From: Candidatus Venteria ishoeyi
Lineage (GTDB): Bacteria > Pseudomonadota > Gammaproteobacteria > Beggiatoales > Beggiatoaceae
Length of the DNA stretch: 64,000 bases
NCBI RefSeq assembly: GCF_030378065.1
Contig: NZ_JAUCGJ010000002.1
Span: forward strand, 62,001 to 126,000
Direction: 5' to 3'
The notes beneath the pieces are model-generated. The model was not told the origin of the DNA. It did not search any database and worked only from the letters and a program-made list of their open reading frames with translations. Of this stretch, positions 22,505 through 31,643 are shown piece after piece. Each line of letters starts with the position of its first letter. Position 1 is the stretch's first letter. A program made the position numbers and the translations under genes.

Positions 22505-24268
22505 ATGTCAGAACAAGCACAAAAACCCACCGTGCTGGTAGTCGATGATGCTCCAGATGGTATCCATATTCTTAACCAGATCCTGGCTGACAAGTACCAG
22601 GTGATATTTGCCACCAACGGTTCTAAGGCCCTGTCCATCGTCCATGCACAGCGACCAGAGGTGATCTTGCTGGATATTTTCATGCCCGGCATGAATGGCT
22701 ATGAAGTATGCCATGAGCTGAAGGCTGACGCGGCAACGCGGGATATCCCGGTAATCTTTATCAGTGCCGAGCAGGGCATGGAAAATAAGATGGAGGCATT
22801 CCAGGCCGGTGGTGTTGATTATGTCACCAAACCGTTTCAGGCCACTGAGATCTTGGCTCGCGTTAATGTGCAGTTGGCTCTGGCGCAGGCGAAACAACAG
22901 GCAGAAGTTGCTAACCATGCCAAAAGTGCTTTCCTCGCTAATATGAGTCATGAACTGCGCACACCGCTCAATGCAATACTTGGCTTTGCACAAATATTGG
23001 AACGAGATGATAGTCTGGCGGACAAGCATAAACGAGAAATACGATTAATTCGACGTGGTGGTGATTATCTGCTGACTTTGATTAATGATATTCTGGATTT
23101 GGCAAAAATCGAAGCGGGTCGTTTTGAACTCCTTCCCTGCACCTGGAATACACAAAGTTTTTTTCAGGAATTAAGCTACATGTTTAAAATCCGTGCAGAA
23201 CAAAAGGATATCCTGTTCCGCTATGAAAATTCCATCCCCTTGCCCCAATACCTTTATTGTGATGATAAGCGCCTGCGTCAAATCCTGATGAACTTAGTGG
23301 GAAATGCGGTGAAATTTACCGAACGCGGCAGCATTACTTTGCGCACCACTTTCGAGGCAGGCCAGTTGATTCTGGATGTAATAGATACGGGTGTTGGTAT
23401 CGCGCCAGAGCAACACGACAAGATATTCGAAGCTTTCAGCCAAACCGGGGAAGATCACCATAAACGACAAGGCACGGGGCTGGGACTATCCATATCCCGT
23501 GCGCTGGTGGAAGCGATGGAGGGGAGCTTGAGTCTCACCAGTACACCCGGCATAGGCAGCACCTTTTGCGCCAAGATTCCAGTAGAAGTAATTTCCACGC
23601 ATGCCGAGGCTATAGACAACACGGAGACAGGCCGTGTCATCAGCTATCAGCGCACGCACGGTGAAGGTAAGCTGCGCATTTTGGTGGTTGATGATGTGGC
23701 GGATAATCGTGAAGTATTGCGTGGTTTATTGGAACCGTTGGCATTTGCTATTGAAGAAGCAGGCAATGGTCAACGCTGTCTGGAAATTGTCCAGCAATGG
23801 CAACCGGATCTGATACTGCTGGACTTGCGTATGCCGGAGATGGATGGTCTGGAAGCAACCCGTGCCCTGCGCGCGCTGCCGTTGGAAATACCGATTGTTG
23901 CAGTGACCGCCCGTGCTTTTGAAGAGGATCGAGAGCAAAGTCGACGCGCTGGGTGTAATGCTCACCTTATCAAGCCGTTGCGCTTGGACAAATTGCTCGC
24001 CACATTAGCTCGCTTACTTCCCCTTGAATGGTGTTATAGCGAGGTAGTAACGGATACGGAAGAACCTGAGCAAAGCTTAAATGAAAGTCAACTGATGCAA
24101 ATTGATACTGCAATAAAAAAAGGTGACATCATGACTATTATTGAATTTGCAGAGGCGCTGGTGCAAGACGGTTGCTGCCCTAGAACTGCCAAACAGATTC
24201 TGAATTTGGCAGAGGATTTAGATATTGCCAAACTAAAACGCCTGATGGAAACATTGCGAACAGGCTAA
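22505..24268 (+). CDS. Soluble REC-HisKA-HATPase-REC hybrid kinase
   Basis: 587 residues, no membrane segment. N-terminal receiver with VVDDAPDGIHILNQ and phospho-acceptor Asp57 (LLDIFMP), HisKA with SHELRTPLN (His149), HATPase with NLVGNAVKF, DTGVGIAP and GTGLGLSIS (about 324), second receiver with VVDDVADNREV and LLDLRMPEMDG (Asp near 440), then a short helical tail. Begins 9 bases after the membrane hybrid, so they are probably co-transcribed. The N-terminal receiver is the natural target for the HPt of that kinase; the second receiver could be autophosphorylated. No DNA-binding domain, so output is by phosphotransfer. Confidence 0.92.
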   Translation: MSEQAQKPTVLVVDDAPDGIHILNQILADKYQVIFATNGSKALSIVHAQRPEVILLDIFMPGMNGYEVCHELKADAATRDIPVIFISAEQGMENKMEAFQAGGVDYVTKPFQATEILARVNVQLALAQAKQQAEVANHAKSAFLANMSHELRTPLNAILGFAQILERDDSLADKHKREIRLIRRGGDYLLTLINDILDLAKIEAGRFELLPCTWNTQSFFQELSYMFKIRAEQKDILFRYENSIPLPQYLYCDDKRLRQILMNLVGNAVKFTERGSITLRTTFEAGQLILDVIDTGVGIAPEQHDKIFEAFSQTGEDHHKRQGTGLGLSISRALVEAMEGSLSLTSTPGIGSTFCAKIPVEVISTHAEAIDNTETGRVISYQRTHGEGKLRILVVDDVADNREVLRGLLEPLAFAIEEAGNGQRCLEIVQQWQPDLILLDLRMPEMDGLEATRALRALPLEIPIVAVTARAFEEDREQSRRAGCNAHLIKPLRLDKLLATLARLLPLEWCYSEVVTDTEEPEQSLNESQLMQIDTAIKKGDIMTIIEFAEALVQDGCCPRTAKQILNLAEDLDIAKLKRLMETLRTG

Positions 24269-24289
24269 GGAATGGGAATTAAATAACTT

Positions 24290-24399
24290 ACGCAGTTGGC
24301 GCAGGATTTTTATTCGTATTCTCAAGGCGCGAAAACAGGCGCATAGCAAGCTATGTAACGGTTTTCACAACACAGAAAATGGAGAAAAAAAACAGCCAA
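24290..24399 (+). repeat. Family M MITE-like core, diverged (copy D)
   Basis: GCGCAGGATTTTTATTC, the hairpin GCGCATAGCAAGCTATG flanked by AAAACAG and GGTTTTC, and AGAAAATGGAGAAAAA are all preserved; outer ends are lost. Where other copies read GCCAAGTTGCTGAAGTT this copy reads GCCAAATGACTGAAACCTT, which is the beginning of the 14-bp repeat carrying the downstream start codons. GGAG at 24381 is then the ribosome-binding site available to them. Confidence 0.8.
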
Positions 24400-24441
24400 A
24401 TGACTGAAACCTTATGACTGAAACCTTATGACTGAATCATT
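24400..24441 (+). promoter_or_regulatory. 14-bp tandem repeat with two coupled minicistrons before the GGDEF-EAL gene
   Basis: ATGACTGAAACCTT is repeated at 24400 and 24414, and the third unit at 24428 begins the real gene (ATGACTGAATCATT). Because the unit is 14 bases, each of the first two ATGs reads MTETL and stops at TGA inside the next ATGA (24400-24417 and 24414-24431). Ribosomes entering at the first ATG would therefore have to terminate and restart twice. Copy-number change by slippage would keep this logic. Confidence 0.7.
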
Positions 24442-26125
24442 GGATAAACCTACTGTACTGATAGTAGATGATCTGCCTGATGGTATCCAGGTACTGAACC
24501 AAATCCTGGCTGATGAATATCGGGTATTGTTTGCTACTAACGGCCAAACAGCCCTGACTATCACCCGTGAACAAAAGCCGCAAGTCATCCTGCTGGATGT
24601 GATGATGCCGGATATGGATGGGTATCAGGTCTGTCGCGAGCTGAAAGCAAACCCTGAAACCCGGAATATTCCGATTATCTTTATCACCGGTAAGGATCAA
24701 GATGAAGATGAGGAGATGGGATTTCGTATCGGTGCCGCAGATTATCTGACCAAACCGGTGCGCCCGACCACAGTCAGGGTGCGAGTCAAAAACCAGTTAC
24801 AGCTACGTCGCAGTGAAGAATTAATTCTGCGTCAGGCTTTGTATGACGGACTGACAGGATTACCAAACCGTAGTCTGGCCATGGATCGACTGCGTTATGC
24901 CATACTCCAGGAACAACGCGAGTATACCAAAACCGGGCTGTTATTTATTGATCTGGACAATTTTAAAACCATTAACGATACCCTGGGTCATGATGCAGGT
25001 GATCAGGTGTTGGTTGATGCGGCAAAACGTCTGCGACAATGTATCCGTAAAGGTGATACGGTGGCACGTCTGGGGGGGGATGAATTTGTTATTATCCTGC
25101 CCAGACTGAAACAGGTCAATGATAGCATACCGGTTGCAGAACAGATTTTGAGAAGTTTCACTCAACCGATGCCAATAGCGGGGATGGATTATGTCATCAG
25201 CACCAGTATCGGCATTGCTATCAGCCCTGACGATAGTAATGATTACAAACAGTTATTGGTGAATGCCGATACCGCCATGTATCAATCCAAAAATGCCGGC
25301 AGGAACAATTATCATCTCTTTAATGAAAAAATGAATCAGCATGTGAACCGGCGCATGCAAATGGAAACACACTTACATGGTGCATTGGAACGGGGGGAGT
25401 TGCTGATCTATTATCAGCCGATTGTGGATGTGCTCAGCAACCAGGTGATTGGGGCTGAGGCGCTATTACGCTGGAACAGCCCTCAATTGGGATGGGTATC
25501 CCCCGAAGCGTTTATTGATATTGCCGAGCAAACCGGACTGATTGGGCCTATTGGTGCCTTTGTACTGGAGCAGGGTTGTCGGCAGTTTTGGAATTTGCGA
25601 AGGGCAGATGGACGGTTGCTGTCATTGGCAGTGAATGTTTCACCACAACAGTTCCGGCGTGAGGATTTGACGCAACAGGTAAAGAAAGTGTTGCAAATGA
25701 CCGGAATGCAACCAGGAAACCTCAAATTGGAAGTGACGGAAGGACTATTGCTGGGGAATCAGGATTGTATTAAAGACGCACTGCAAACCTTACATGAAAT
25801 GAATATCCGTCTGTCTATGGATGACTTTGGCACCGGTTACTCATCACTCAGTTATCTGCGAAATTTTGCTTTTGATCTGGTTAAGATCGACCGTTCTTTT
25901 ATAAAGGAAATAACTCAGCGTCCAGATGACGAAGCCTTAGTCACGGCAGCTATCGCCATGGCTCATGGTCTTGGCCTTGAGGTCATTGCCGAAGGTGTTG
26001 AAACACAAGAGCAGATGGCGCTACTGACAAGTAAAGCCTGTGATCAGATTCAGGGGTATTTATTTGCCGAACCGATGCCGTTTGATAATTTTGTCACATG
26101 GTTGAAAGAAAAGGAGTCGCTATAG
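24428..26125 (+). CDS. REC-GGDEF-EAL cyclic-di-GMP synthase/phosphodiesterase
   Basis: 565 residues, cytoplasmic. Receiver with VDDLPDG and Asp57 (LLDVMMP); GGDEF domain with LGGDEF near residue 217 and an RKGD inhibitory (RxxD) site just before it; EAL domain with GAEALLRW (about 344), NVSPQQF, LEVTEG, MDDFGTGYSS, VKIDRSF and EGVETQEQ. All catalytic signatures of both halves are present, so both cyclase and phosphodiesterase activity are possible, gated by receiver phosphorylation. The receiver is a close paralogue of the N-terminal receiver of the 22505 kinase. Translation start is embedded in a 14-bp tandem repeat. Confidence 0.94.
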   Translation: MTESLDKPTVLIVDDLPDGIQVLNQILADEYRVLFATNGQTALTITREQKPQVILLDVMMPDMDGYQVCRELKANPETRNIPIIFITGKDQDEDEEMGFRIGAADYLTKPVRPTTVRVRVKNQLQLRRSEELILRQALYDGLTGLPNRSLAMDRLRYAILQEQREYTKTGLLFIDLDNFKTINDTLGHDAGDQVLVDAAKRLRQCIRKGDTVARLGGDEFVIILPRLKQVNDSIPVAEQILRSFTQPMPIAGMDYVISTSIGIAISPDDSNDYKQLLVNADTAMYQSKNAGRNNYHLFNEKMNQHVNRRMQMETHLHGALERGELLIYYQPIVDVLSNQVIGAEALLRWNSPQLGWVSPEAFIDIAEQTGLIGPIGAFVLEQGCRQFWNLRRADGRLLSLAVNVSPQQFRREDLTQQVKKVLQMTGMQPGNLKLEVTEGLLLGNQDCIKDALQTLHEMNIRLSMDDFGTGYSSLSYLRNFAFDLVKIDRSFIKEITQRPDDEALVTAAIAMAHGLGLEVIAEGVETQEQMALLTSKACDQIQGYLFAEPMPFDNFVTWLKEKESL

Positions 26126-26147
26126 ACTTATAGCATGAGCTTTAGAT

Positions 26148-26200
26148 AGGAGTGAGAATTTTATAACTTCAGAATCTGGACTTATTTCATCCTCATTCCT
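26148..26200 (-). repeat. Family M, minimal copy with both ends (copy E)
   Basis: 53 bases: AGGAGTGAGAATTTTATAAC at the left and TTATTTCATCCTCATTCCT at the right with almost no interior. It separates the GGDEF-EAL gene from the SBP-like gene. Confidence 0.75.
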
Positions 26201-26252
26201 ACAGGGATAAGTACTACGCTAAACTTCAAAGTTGTAACAACAGGGAATGTTC

Positions 26253-27005
26253 ATGATATCAGGCAATCTAAGACTTATTCTTCTATTTATTTTTTATTGC
26301 TTTTATTCACCATTGTTTGCAGAAAATACCCTGCCACCACTGGGTGTTTATATTTATGATCGCCCTCCTCTCTTTAATATCAAAGATACCGATAATATCA
26401 GTGGGATTATCGCAGAACCAACTGCGCAGGTTTTTGAAATGGCAAAAGTGCCTTTTCGTTGGCGTATTACCTCATCCAAAGCGGTATTAAAAAAATTAGA
26501 ACAAAATACCCAGGCATTATGTGGCACCGGTTGGTTCAAAAATACTGAAAGAGAAAAATTTGCCAAATATAGTTTGCCAATCTATCAGGATGGAGCGCGC
26601 GTCATTATGATTAGAGCTAATGATGCAGCGGTTAAAAAACACACCTTTTTTACCCACTTGTTTGCAGATAACAGTCTGAAAGCAGGGTTGAAAAAAGGCT
26701 ATTCTTATGGTCCTTATATCGATGATCGTATTAAAGAATTATCACCGCAAGTGGTCATGACCAATCAAGGCGGGGAGGGTATGATTCGTATGCTTTTAAA
26801 AGGACGTTTTGATTATTTTTTATTGATTCAAGAACAAGCAGAATACTTGCTGAGCCTACCTGATTATCAATCCCAAATAGAATTAAAAACATTCAAGGAT
26901 ATTTTCCCAGGTTGCTTTCGTTATATTCTTTGTAGTCTGAAAACAGACGATAATATTATGCACAGGATTAATCAAGCAATTACAAAACTTAAACTTGCAA
27001 GATAA
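26253..27005 (+). CDS. Periplasmic solute-binding-like protein (SBP family 3)
   Basis: 250 residues from the ATG at 26253 (AGGGA six bases upstream; an ATG two codons earlier would touch that site). A signal peptide covers the first ~24 residues (hydrophobic LILLFIFYCFYSPLFA). The body resembles amino-acid-type binding proteins: LGVYIYDRPPLF, FEMAKVPFRWRI, GTGWFKNTEREKFAKYSLPIYQDGA split as in SBP_bac_3. No permease or ATPase gene is near. It ends 14 bases before a membrane hybrid kinase that has only a modest periplasmic domain, so it may present a ligand to that kinase. The ligand is unknown. Confidence 0.75.
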   Translation: MISGNLRLILLFIFYCFYSPLFAENTLPPLGVYIYDRPPLFNIKDTDNISGIIAEPTAQVFEMAKVPFRWRITSSKAVLKKLEQNTQALCGTGWFKNTEREKFAKYSLPIYQDGARVIMIRANDAAVKKHTFFTHLFADNSLKAGLKKGYSYGPYIDDRIKELSPQVVMTNQGGEGMIRMLLKGRFDYFLLIQEQAEYLLSLPDYQSQIELKTFKDIFPGCFRYILCSLKTDDNIMHRINQAITKLKLAR

Positions 27006-27019
27006 TAAGGAATTTATAG

Positions 27020-30000
27020 ATGAACTCCATACGTGCCAAGTTGTTGTTCTATTATATCCCGCTTGTAGGGCTGAGTGTTTTGGTGCTGTTAATCGTATTG
27101 GAAACTCGTTTTTATTTACAGCAATATGCAAACTTGCAAGATGAGTTGAAAAATACCGCAGATGTACAACAGCATACACTACTAGATGGGTTGTGGGAGT
27201 ATGATATGGAACTGGTGCGTAAACTCACCCTGGAGGCTGGCAAGCTCCCCTATATTCATGCCATACAGGTATTTGATGATACGGGCATCCTGGTTGCTCA
27301 AGCGGGTAATACAGATTCTCCCCCCGAGGATAAACAATTATCAACAATACGTTCGATTATTTATAAAAATGAACAAACCGAAGAGTATATCGGTAAACTG
27401 GTGCTTTCCGTACACAACCGCCTGGTTGTTGCCAAACTTATGGAACACATCAAAATCAATGTGCTGATCATGTTGGTTTTATTGTCAGCGCTGGTATTGG
27501 TGACTTGGTTTGTGGCTTATCGTGTTATTTTAGAACCTTTGGAGCGTTTACATAACTCGATGCAATCAATGAAGGAAAATAATCCATGGCAACCTGTCAC
27601 CTGGTCTGGCAACGATGAAATTAGCGATGTTATTACTGATTATAATGAGCTGAATGAAAAGCAGTTGCTCAATGAAAAAAAACTTATCGATCAGGCTTAC
27701 CTGTTAGATCTTATTTTTAAGCACTCCCTGGATAGTATGGTTTTACTCGATAAACAGTGCAATTATATCCGGGTCAGTGAAAGTTATGCAAAAGCCTGTC
27801 ATCAAAATGTAGTAGATTTACTGGGACGCAAACATTTTGATATTTTTCCCACCAGCTTAAAAGAAGAAATTGAAGAAGCCAAAAAAAATAAAATATTTCA
27901 GCGTAAATCCGCCCAGCAATATCACTTTTTCACACATCCCGGAAGTGATGCAGGTTACTGGGATATTGCGCTGGTTCCGATCCTGGATAAAAATAATGAA
28001 ATTAAATTATTCCTGCTCACCTTGATGGAAGTCAGCGAGCGCAAACAGGCTGAACAGGCATTGCAGGAAGCCAAAAATATGGCTGAGGAAGCCAGCGAGG
28101 TCAAATCCCGCTTTCTGGCTAACATGAGCCATGAGATCCGTACCCCGCTGAACGCAGTAACCGGCATGGCCTACCTGCTCAAACAAACACAGTTGAGTGA
28201 GCGACAAGCGGGCTACATCAATTCCATGCACAACTCCATGACTCATGTCATCCGCCTGATTGATGATCTACTGGATTTTTCCAAACTTGAAGCTAATAAA
28301 CTGGCACTGAAATTGGTTTTTTTTGACCTGGATCAGGTGTTAGATAATGTAACTGAATTACTTCTACAAGAGGCCGAGCGCAAAAAACTTGAATTACTGT
28401 TTTCCATTCCACTGGAAGTGCCGCGTGCTTTAGTCGGGGATCCGACTCGCTTGGGGCAGGTGTTGATTAACCTGGCTGGTAATGCGATTAAATTCAGCGA
28501 ACAAGGTGAGGTACTGATTTCTATTGCAGTGAAATGGCAGAGCGAAGATGAAGCGTGCCTGTGCTTCACTATCAAAGATCGCGGCATCGGCATGAATGAG
28601 ACTCAGCAGTCGCACCTGTTCGAAGCCTTTCAGCAGGGTGATAACAGTATTACCCGGCGCTTTGGTGGTAGCGGGTTGGGTCTGGTGATCAGTCGCTATC
28701 TGGTGGAGGCGATGGGGGGTAATATTGAAGTCAAAAGTTTGCCGGGTAAGGGCAGCACTTTTCGTTTCAGTGCCTATTTTGGATTACAAGCGGAGGAGAA
28801 ACATAAGCCACTTACGGTACCGACGGATTTACGCAAACTGCGCTTTCTGGTTGTGGATGATAATGATACTTCGCGCCAAGTGATGGCTACCATCCTGGAC
28901 TCACTGGGCTTTGATTTTACACTGCTGAAATCCGGGGCAGAAACGGTTGCAATTCTGGAACAAACTCATAACAACCCTGATGAACAAGACTACAATGTTA
29001 TCCTGCTCGACTGGATGATGCCGGAAATGAACGGCTGCGATACGGCGCGGCATATCAACCACAACCCTGCACTGCCGACTCCGCCACTGATTTTGATGGT
29101 GAGCGCCTACGAAAAGGCTAAAGTAATGGCACAGGCCAGCCGGGACGGTATTGTTGGTTATCTGCACAAGCCAGTTAGTGCCTCACAGTTGTTCGACACC
29201 CTGATGAGTTTATTTGGCAAAAATCTGCCTAAGGCGCATCGGCGCGCATTCGTCACCATATCACATAAAAATCTGCATATTGATGGTGGTGGGCGGCATA
29301 TCCTGATCGCCGAGGATCACCCTACTAATCGCATTATTGCCGAAGAAATTCTCCAACAAAACGGCTTTAAGGTGACTTTGGTGGAAAATGGACAGCAGGC
29401 GGTAGAATGTATTGAAGCAAATCCGTCCACCTATGCCGCAGTACTGATGGATTTGCAAATGCCAGTGATGGATGGCTATGAGGCAGTCCGGCACATTCGC
29501 AGGCAGATAGATGCCAGTGAATTGCCAATCATCGCGATGACCGCTCACACCCTGGAAGAAGAGCAGGAGAAGTGCCGTCAGGTGGGTATGAATGCACACG
29601 TTGCCAAGCCGGTGGATGTGGATAAATTATTAATAGAATTGAGCAAGCAACTGGGTATTACAACTAAAAAAATGGTACCCGCATCCGTTCAAGTAACCGA
29701 GGATAAATACCTTCCCCAGCAGGTACCTGGTATTAATTTAGCAGATGGGCTGGTGCGCCTAAGAGGTAATCAGATACTTTACCACCGTTTACTGCGTGAT
29801 TTTCCAGTGCAAAGTAAGACATTCATGCACCGTATTCACAAAGATATTGCCGCCAACACCCTGCAATCAGCTGCTAATATAGCGCACGCTCTGGCGGGCA
29901 GTGCTGGTAACCTCTCTATGATGCCACTGTATAAAGCCGCCAAGACATTACAACAAATCCTGGAAGCAGGAAAACCTAACACAGCTGCGTTGCAGCAATT

Positions 30001-30307
30001 GCAACAGTGTCAGTATGAAGTTGTGGATGCTATCGCAAGCCTGGATTTAGTACCCCCACAAAATCCAGAAACAATAAAACAAGAGAGCAGCGAAGATATT
30101 AGCCAATATTTCCATAAACTTACCAGCTTACTGGTTGACAATGACATGGCAGCCAGCGAAGTCTATGATAAGATTATGGCAGCAGTTACAAACACCACGC
30201 TTGTCAAAGAACTGGAAGCAGTAGGGGACAGTATCAACAAACTGAATTACCCAAAGGCATTACAGTTGCTAAAGTCTTTAAATATCAACAAGACTGAAAA
30301 AATATGA
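27020..30307 (+). CDS. Membrane hybrid histidine kinase: HAMP, PAS, HisKA, HATPase, 2 REC, HPt
   Basis: 1095 residues. TM1 about 7-28, periplasmic domain about 30-145, TM2 about 150-172, HAMP-like linker, PAS near 235-345, HisKA SHEIRTPLN (His near 369), HATPase with NLAGNAIKF, DRGIGMN and GGSGLGL, receivers with VVDDND...LLDWMMP (Asp near 662) and IAEDHP...LMDLQMP (Asp near 810), and C-terminal HPt AHALAGSAGNLS (His near 955; the usual Lys is Ala). The transmitter-receiver-HPt half is a paralogue of the 17756 kinase; the sensing half is unrelated, indicating duplication with sensor exchange. Follows the SBP-like gene closely. Confidence 0.93.
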   Translation: MNSIRAKLLFYYIPLVGLSVLVLLIVLETRFYLQQYANLQDELKNTADVQQHTLLDGLWEYDMELVRKLTLEAGKLPYIHAIQVFDDTGILVAQAGNTDSPPEDKQLSTIRSIIYKNEQTEEYIGKLVLSVHNRLVVAKLMEHIKINVLIMLVLLSALVLVTWFVAYRVILEPLERLHNSMQSMKENNPWQPVTWSGNDEISDVITDYNELNEKQLLNEKKLIDQAYLLDLIFKHSLDSMVLLDKQCNYIRVSESYAKACHQNVVDLLGRKHFDIFPTSLKEEIEEAKKNKIFQRKSAQQYHFFTHPGSDAGYWDIALVPILDKNNEIKLFLLTLMEVSERKQAEQALQEAKNMAEEASEVKSRFLANMSHEIRTPLNAVTGMAYLLKQTQLSERQAGYINSMHNSMTHVIRLIDDLLDFSKLEANKLALKLVFFDLDQVLDNVTELLLQEAERKKLELLFSIPLEVPRALVGDPTRLGQVLINLAGNAIKFSEQGEVLISIAVKWQSEDEACLCFTIKDRGIGMNETQQSHLFEAFQQGDNSITRRFGGSGLGLVISRYLVEAMGGNIEVKSLPGKGSTFRFSAYFGLQAEEKHKPLTVPTDLRKLRFLVVDDNDTSRQVMATILDSLGFDFTLLKSGAETVAILEQTHNNPDEQDYNVILLDWMMPEMNGCDTARHINHNPALPTPPLILMVSAYEKAKVMAQASRDGIVGYLHKPVSASQLFDTLMSLFGKNLPKAHRRAFVTISHKNLHIDGGGRHILIAEDHPTNRIIAEEILQQNGFKVTLVENGQQAVECIEANPSTYAAVLMDLQMPVMDGYEAVRHIRRQIDASELPIIAMTAHTLEEEQEKCRQVGMNAHVAKPVDVDKLLIELSKQLGITTKKMVPASVQVTEDKYLPQQVPGINLADGLVRLRGNQILYHRLLRDFPVQSKTFMHRIHKDIAANTLQSAANIAHALAGSAGNLSMMPLYKAAKTLQQILEAGKPNTAALQQLQQCQYEVVDAIASLDLVPPQNPETIKQESSEDISQYFHKLTSLLVDNDMAASEVYDKIMAAVTNTTLVKELEAVGDSINKLNYPKALQLLKSLNINKTEKI

Positions 30308-30328
30308 ATAACTTCAAAGGAAAAATTC

Positions 30329-31210
30329 ATGAAAAAATATACCAGAACCCAATATTATGGACTGATTGCCGGTGTTTTACTGAGCAGCAGTGTACAAGCC
30401 GATGCGGTTTCAATGGAAGATATGGGTAAAGCACTGTTACAACAGGCAATTGGTGGAGAGGCAAACACGGCGGAAACAAAAGCAACGAGTGCAGAAACAG
30501 CGCAAGCTGTTGAGAAAAGTGCTAAAGCCAGTCAACTTGGTGCAGGTTTGAGTAGTATGCAACTTTCCGGTGGCGTTAAAGATGTTTTATCCATCGGCAC
30601 CGAAAAAGCCATCAAAATGCTGGGCCAGGAAGGTGGTTTTTCTAATAACCCCGCACTTAAGATTGGTATCCCTGATTCCATGAAATCAATTGAAAAAGCA
30701 CTGCGCAGTGCAGGCCAGGGAAAGCGTGTTGATGATGCGATTGCAACGATGAATAAAGCGGCTGAGCAGGCTATTCCAGAAGCTGCCGAGGTTTTCAACG
30801 AAACCATTAAAGCCATGAGTGTCACTGATGCAATGGGCTTAATCAACGGCCCAGAAAATAGTTTGACTGAATATTTTCAAAAAAACAGCAGTGAAGCACT
30901 AAAACAACGTATTTTGCCAATTATCACTAAAGCTACGGCAAGTACCGGCGCAACAGCAGCCTATAAACAATTGACTGCCAAAATGGGCAATCTTGATGTC
31001 AATAAAATGGCGGGTCTGGGAGACTTGGGCGCTTTAGGGAAAGCGGTCGGTATTGAATTACCTGCCACCGTGGATTTGGATGCGTATGTTACTGATAAAG
31101 CCTTAGAGGGTTTATTCAAGACCTTGTCAGAACAGGAAGCCAATATCCGCAAGGGCGGTGCAGCAGCGCAGGCTACTGATTTACTGAAAAAAATCTTTGG
31201 CACTCAGTAA
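30329..31210 (+). CDS. DUF4197 family secreted protein
   Basis: 293 residues. A signal peptide ends near VQADA (residue 26). After a variable Ala/Thr/Glu-rich stretch (about 35-75) come the DUF4197 blocks: ALKIGIPDSM, LRSAGQGKRVDDAIATMNKA, EAAEVFNETIKAMSVTDAM, GPENSLTEYFQKNSSEAL, and the C-terminal ALEGLFKTLSEQEANIR. Function of this family is not known; members are periplasmic or envelope-associated. It starts 21 bases after the kinase and ends the plus-strand locus before a family P hairpin. Confidence 0.85.
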   Translation: MKKYTRTQYYGLIAGVLLSSSVQADAVSMEDMGKALLQQAIGGEANTAETKATSAETAQAVEKSAKASQLGAGLSSMQLSGGVKDVLSIGTEKAIKMLGQEGGFSNNPALKIGIPDSMKSIEKALRSAGQGKRVDDAIATMNKAAEQAIPEAAEVFNETIKAMSVTDAMGLINGPENSLTEYFQKNSSEALKQRILPIITKATASTGATAAYKQLTAKMGNLDVNKMAGLGDLGALGKAVGIELPATVDLDAYVTDKALEGLFKTLSEQEANIRKGGAAAQATDLLKKIFGTQ

Positions 31211-31245
31211 AACTGCTTTTATTTCATGCTATTTTAATGGATTTT

Positions 31246-31278
31246 AGACCTTCCAGGTTTTTAAAACCTGGAAGGTCT
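31246..31278. terminator. Family P 33-bp perfect hairpin, copy 2
   Basis: AGACCTTCCAGGTTTT, one T, then its exact reverse complement, followed by TTTTT. It lies between the converging DUF4197 and fdx genes and is well placed as a bidirectional terminator. Confidence 0.85.
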
Positions 31279-31304
31279 TTTTGCGCCCTACAGCGAATGC
31301 AGGA

Positions 31305-31643
31305 TCAATGATTCTCTTTAGCATGGTTAATGGTATAACGCGGAATTTCAACCACCAGTTCGGCATCGGCAACCAGCGCCTGACATCCCAGTCGGGATTC
31401 TGCTTCCAAACCCCAGGCTTTATCCAACAAGTCTTCTTCATCCTCGGATGCTTCTTCCAGCGAACCAAAACCCTCATGTACAATGACATGACAGGTGGTG
31501 CAGGCACAGGCTTTTTCACAGGCATGTTCCAATTCTATGCCATTTTCCAGCGCGGCATCGCAAATACTGGTACCCGGTTTAACATCAATCGCCATGCCTT
31601 CCGGGCACAGTTCTTCATGAGGTAAAAAAATCAGTTGTGTCAT
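31305..31643 (-). CDS. fdx: ISC-type [2Fe-2S] ferredoxin
   Basis: Electron donor in Fe-S cluster assembly on IscU. 112 residues; the cluster ligands are Cys42, Cys48, Cys51 ([13 protein letters not shown]) and Cys87 (SRLGCQAL), matching Isc ferredoxins. Its ATG overlaps the hscA stop in an ATGA arrangement, so it is translationally coupled. iscX, which often follows fdx, is absent; the next thing downstream is the family P hairpin. Confidence 0.96.
   Translation of the reverse strand: MTQLIFLPHEELCPEGMAIDVKPGTSICDAALENGIELEHACEKACACTTCHVIVHEGFGSLEEASEDEEDLLDKAWGLEAESRLGCQALVADAELVVEIPRYTINHAKENH

Noticed and set aside
31281-31625. 114-codon plus-strand frame opposite fdx
   Set aside because: Antisense to a complete ferredoxin with all cluster cysteines.
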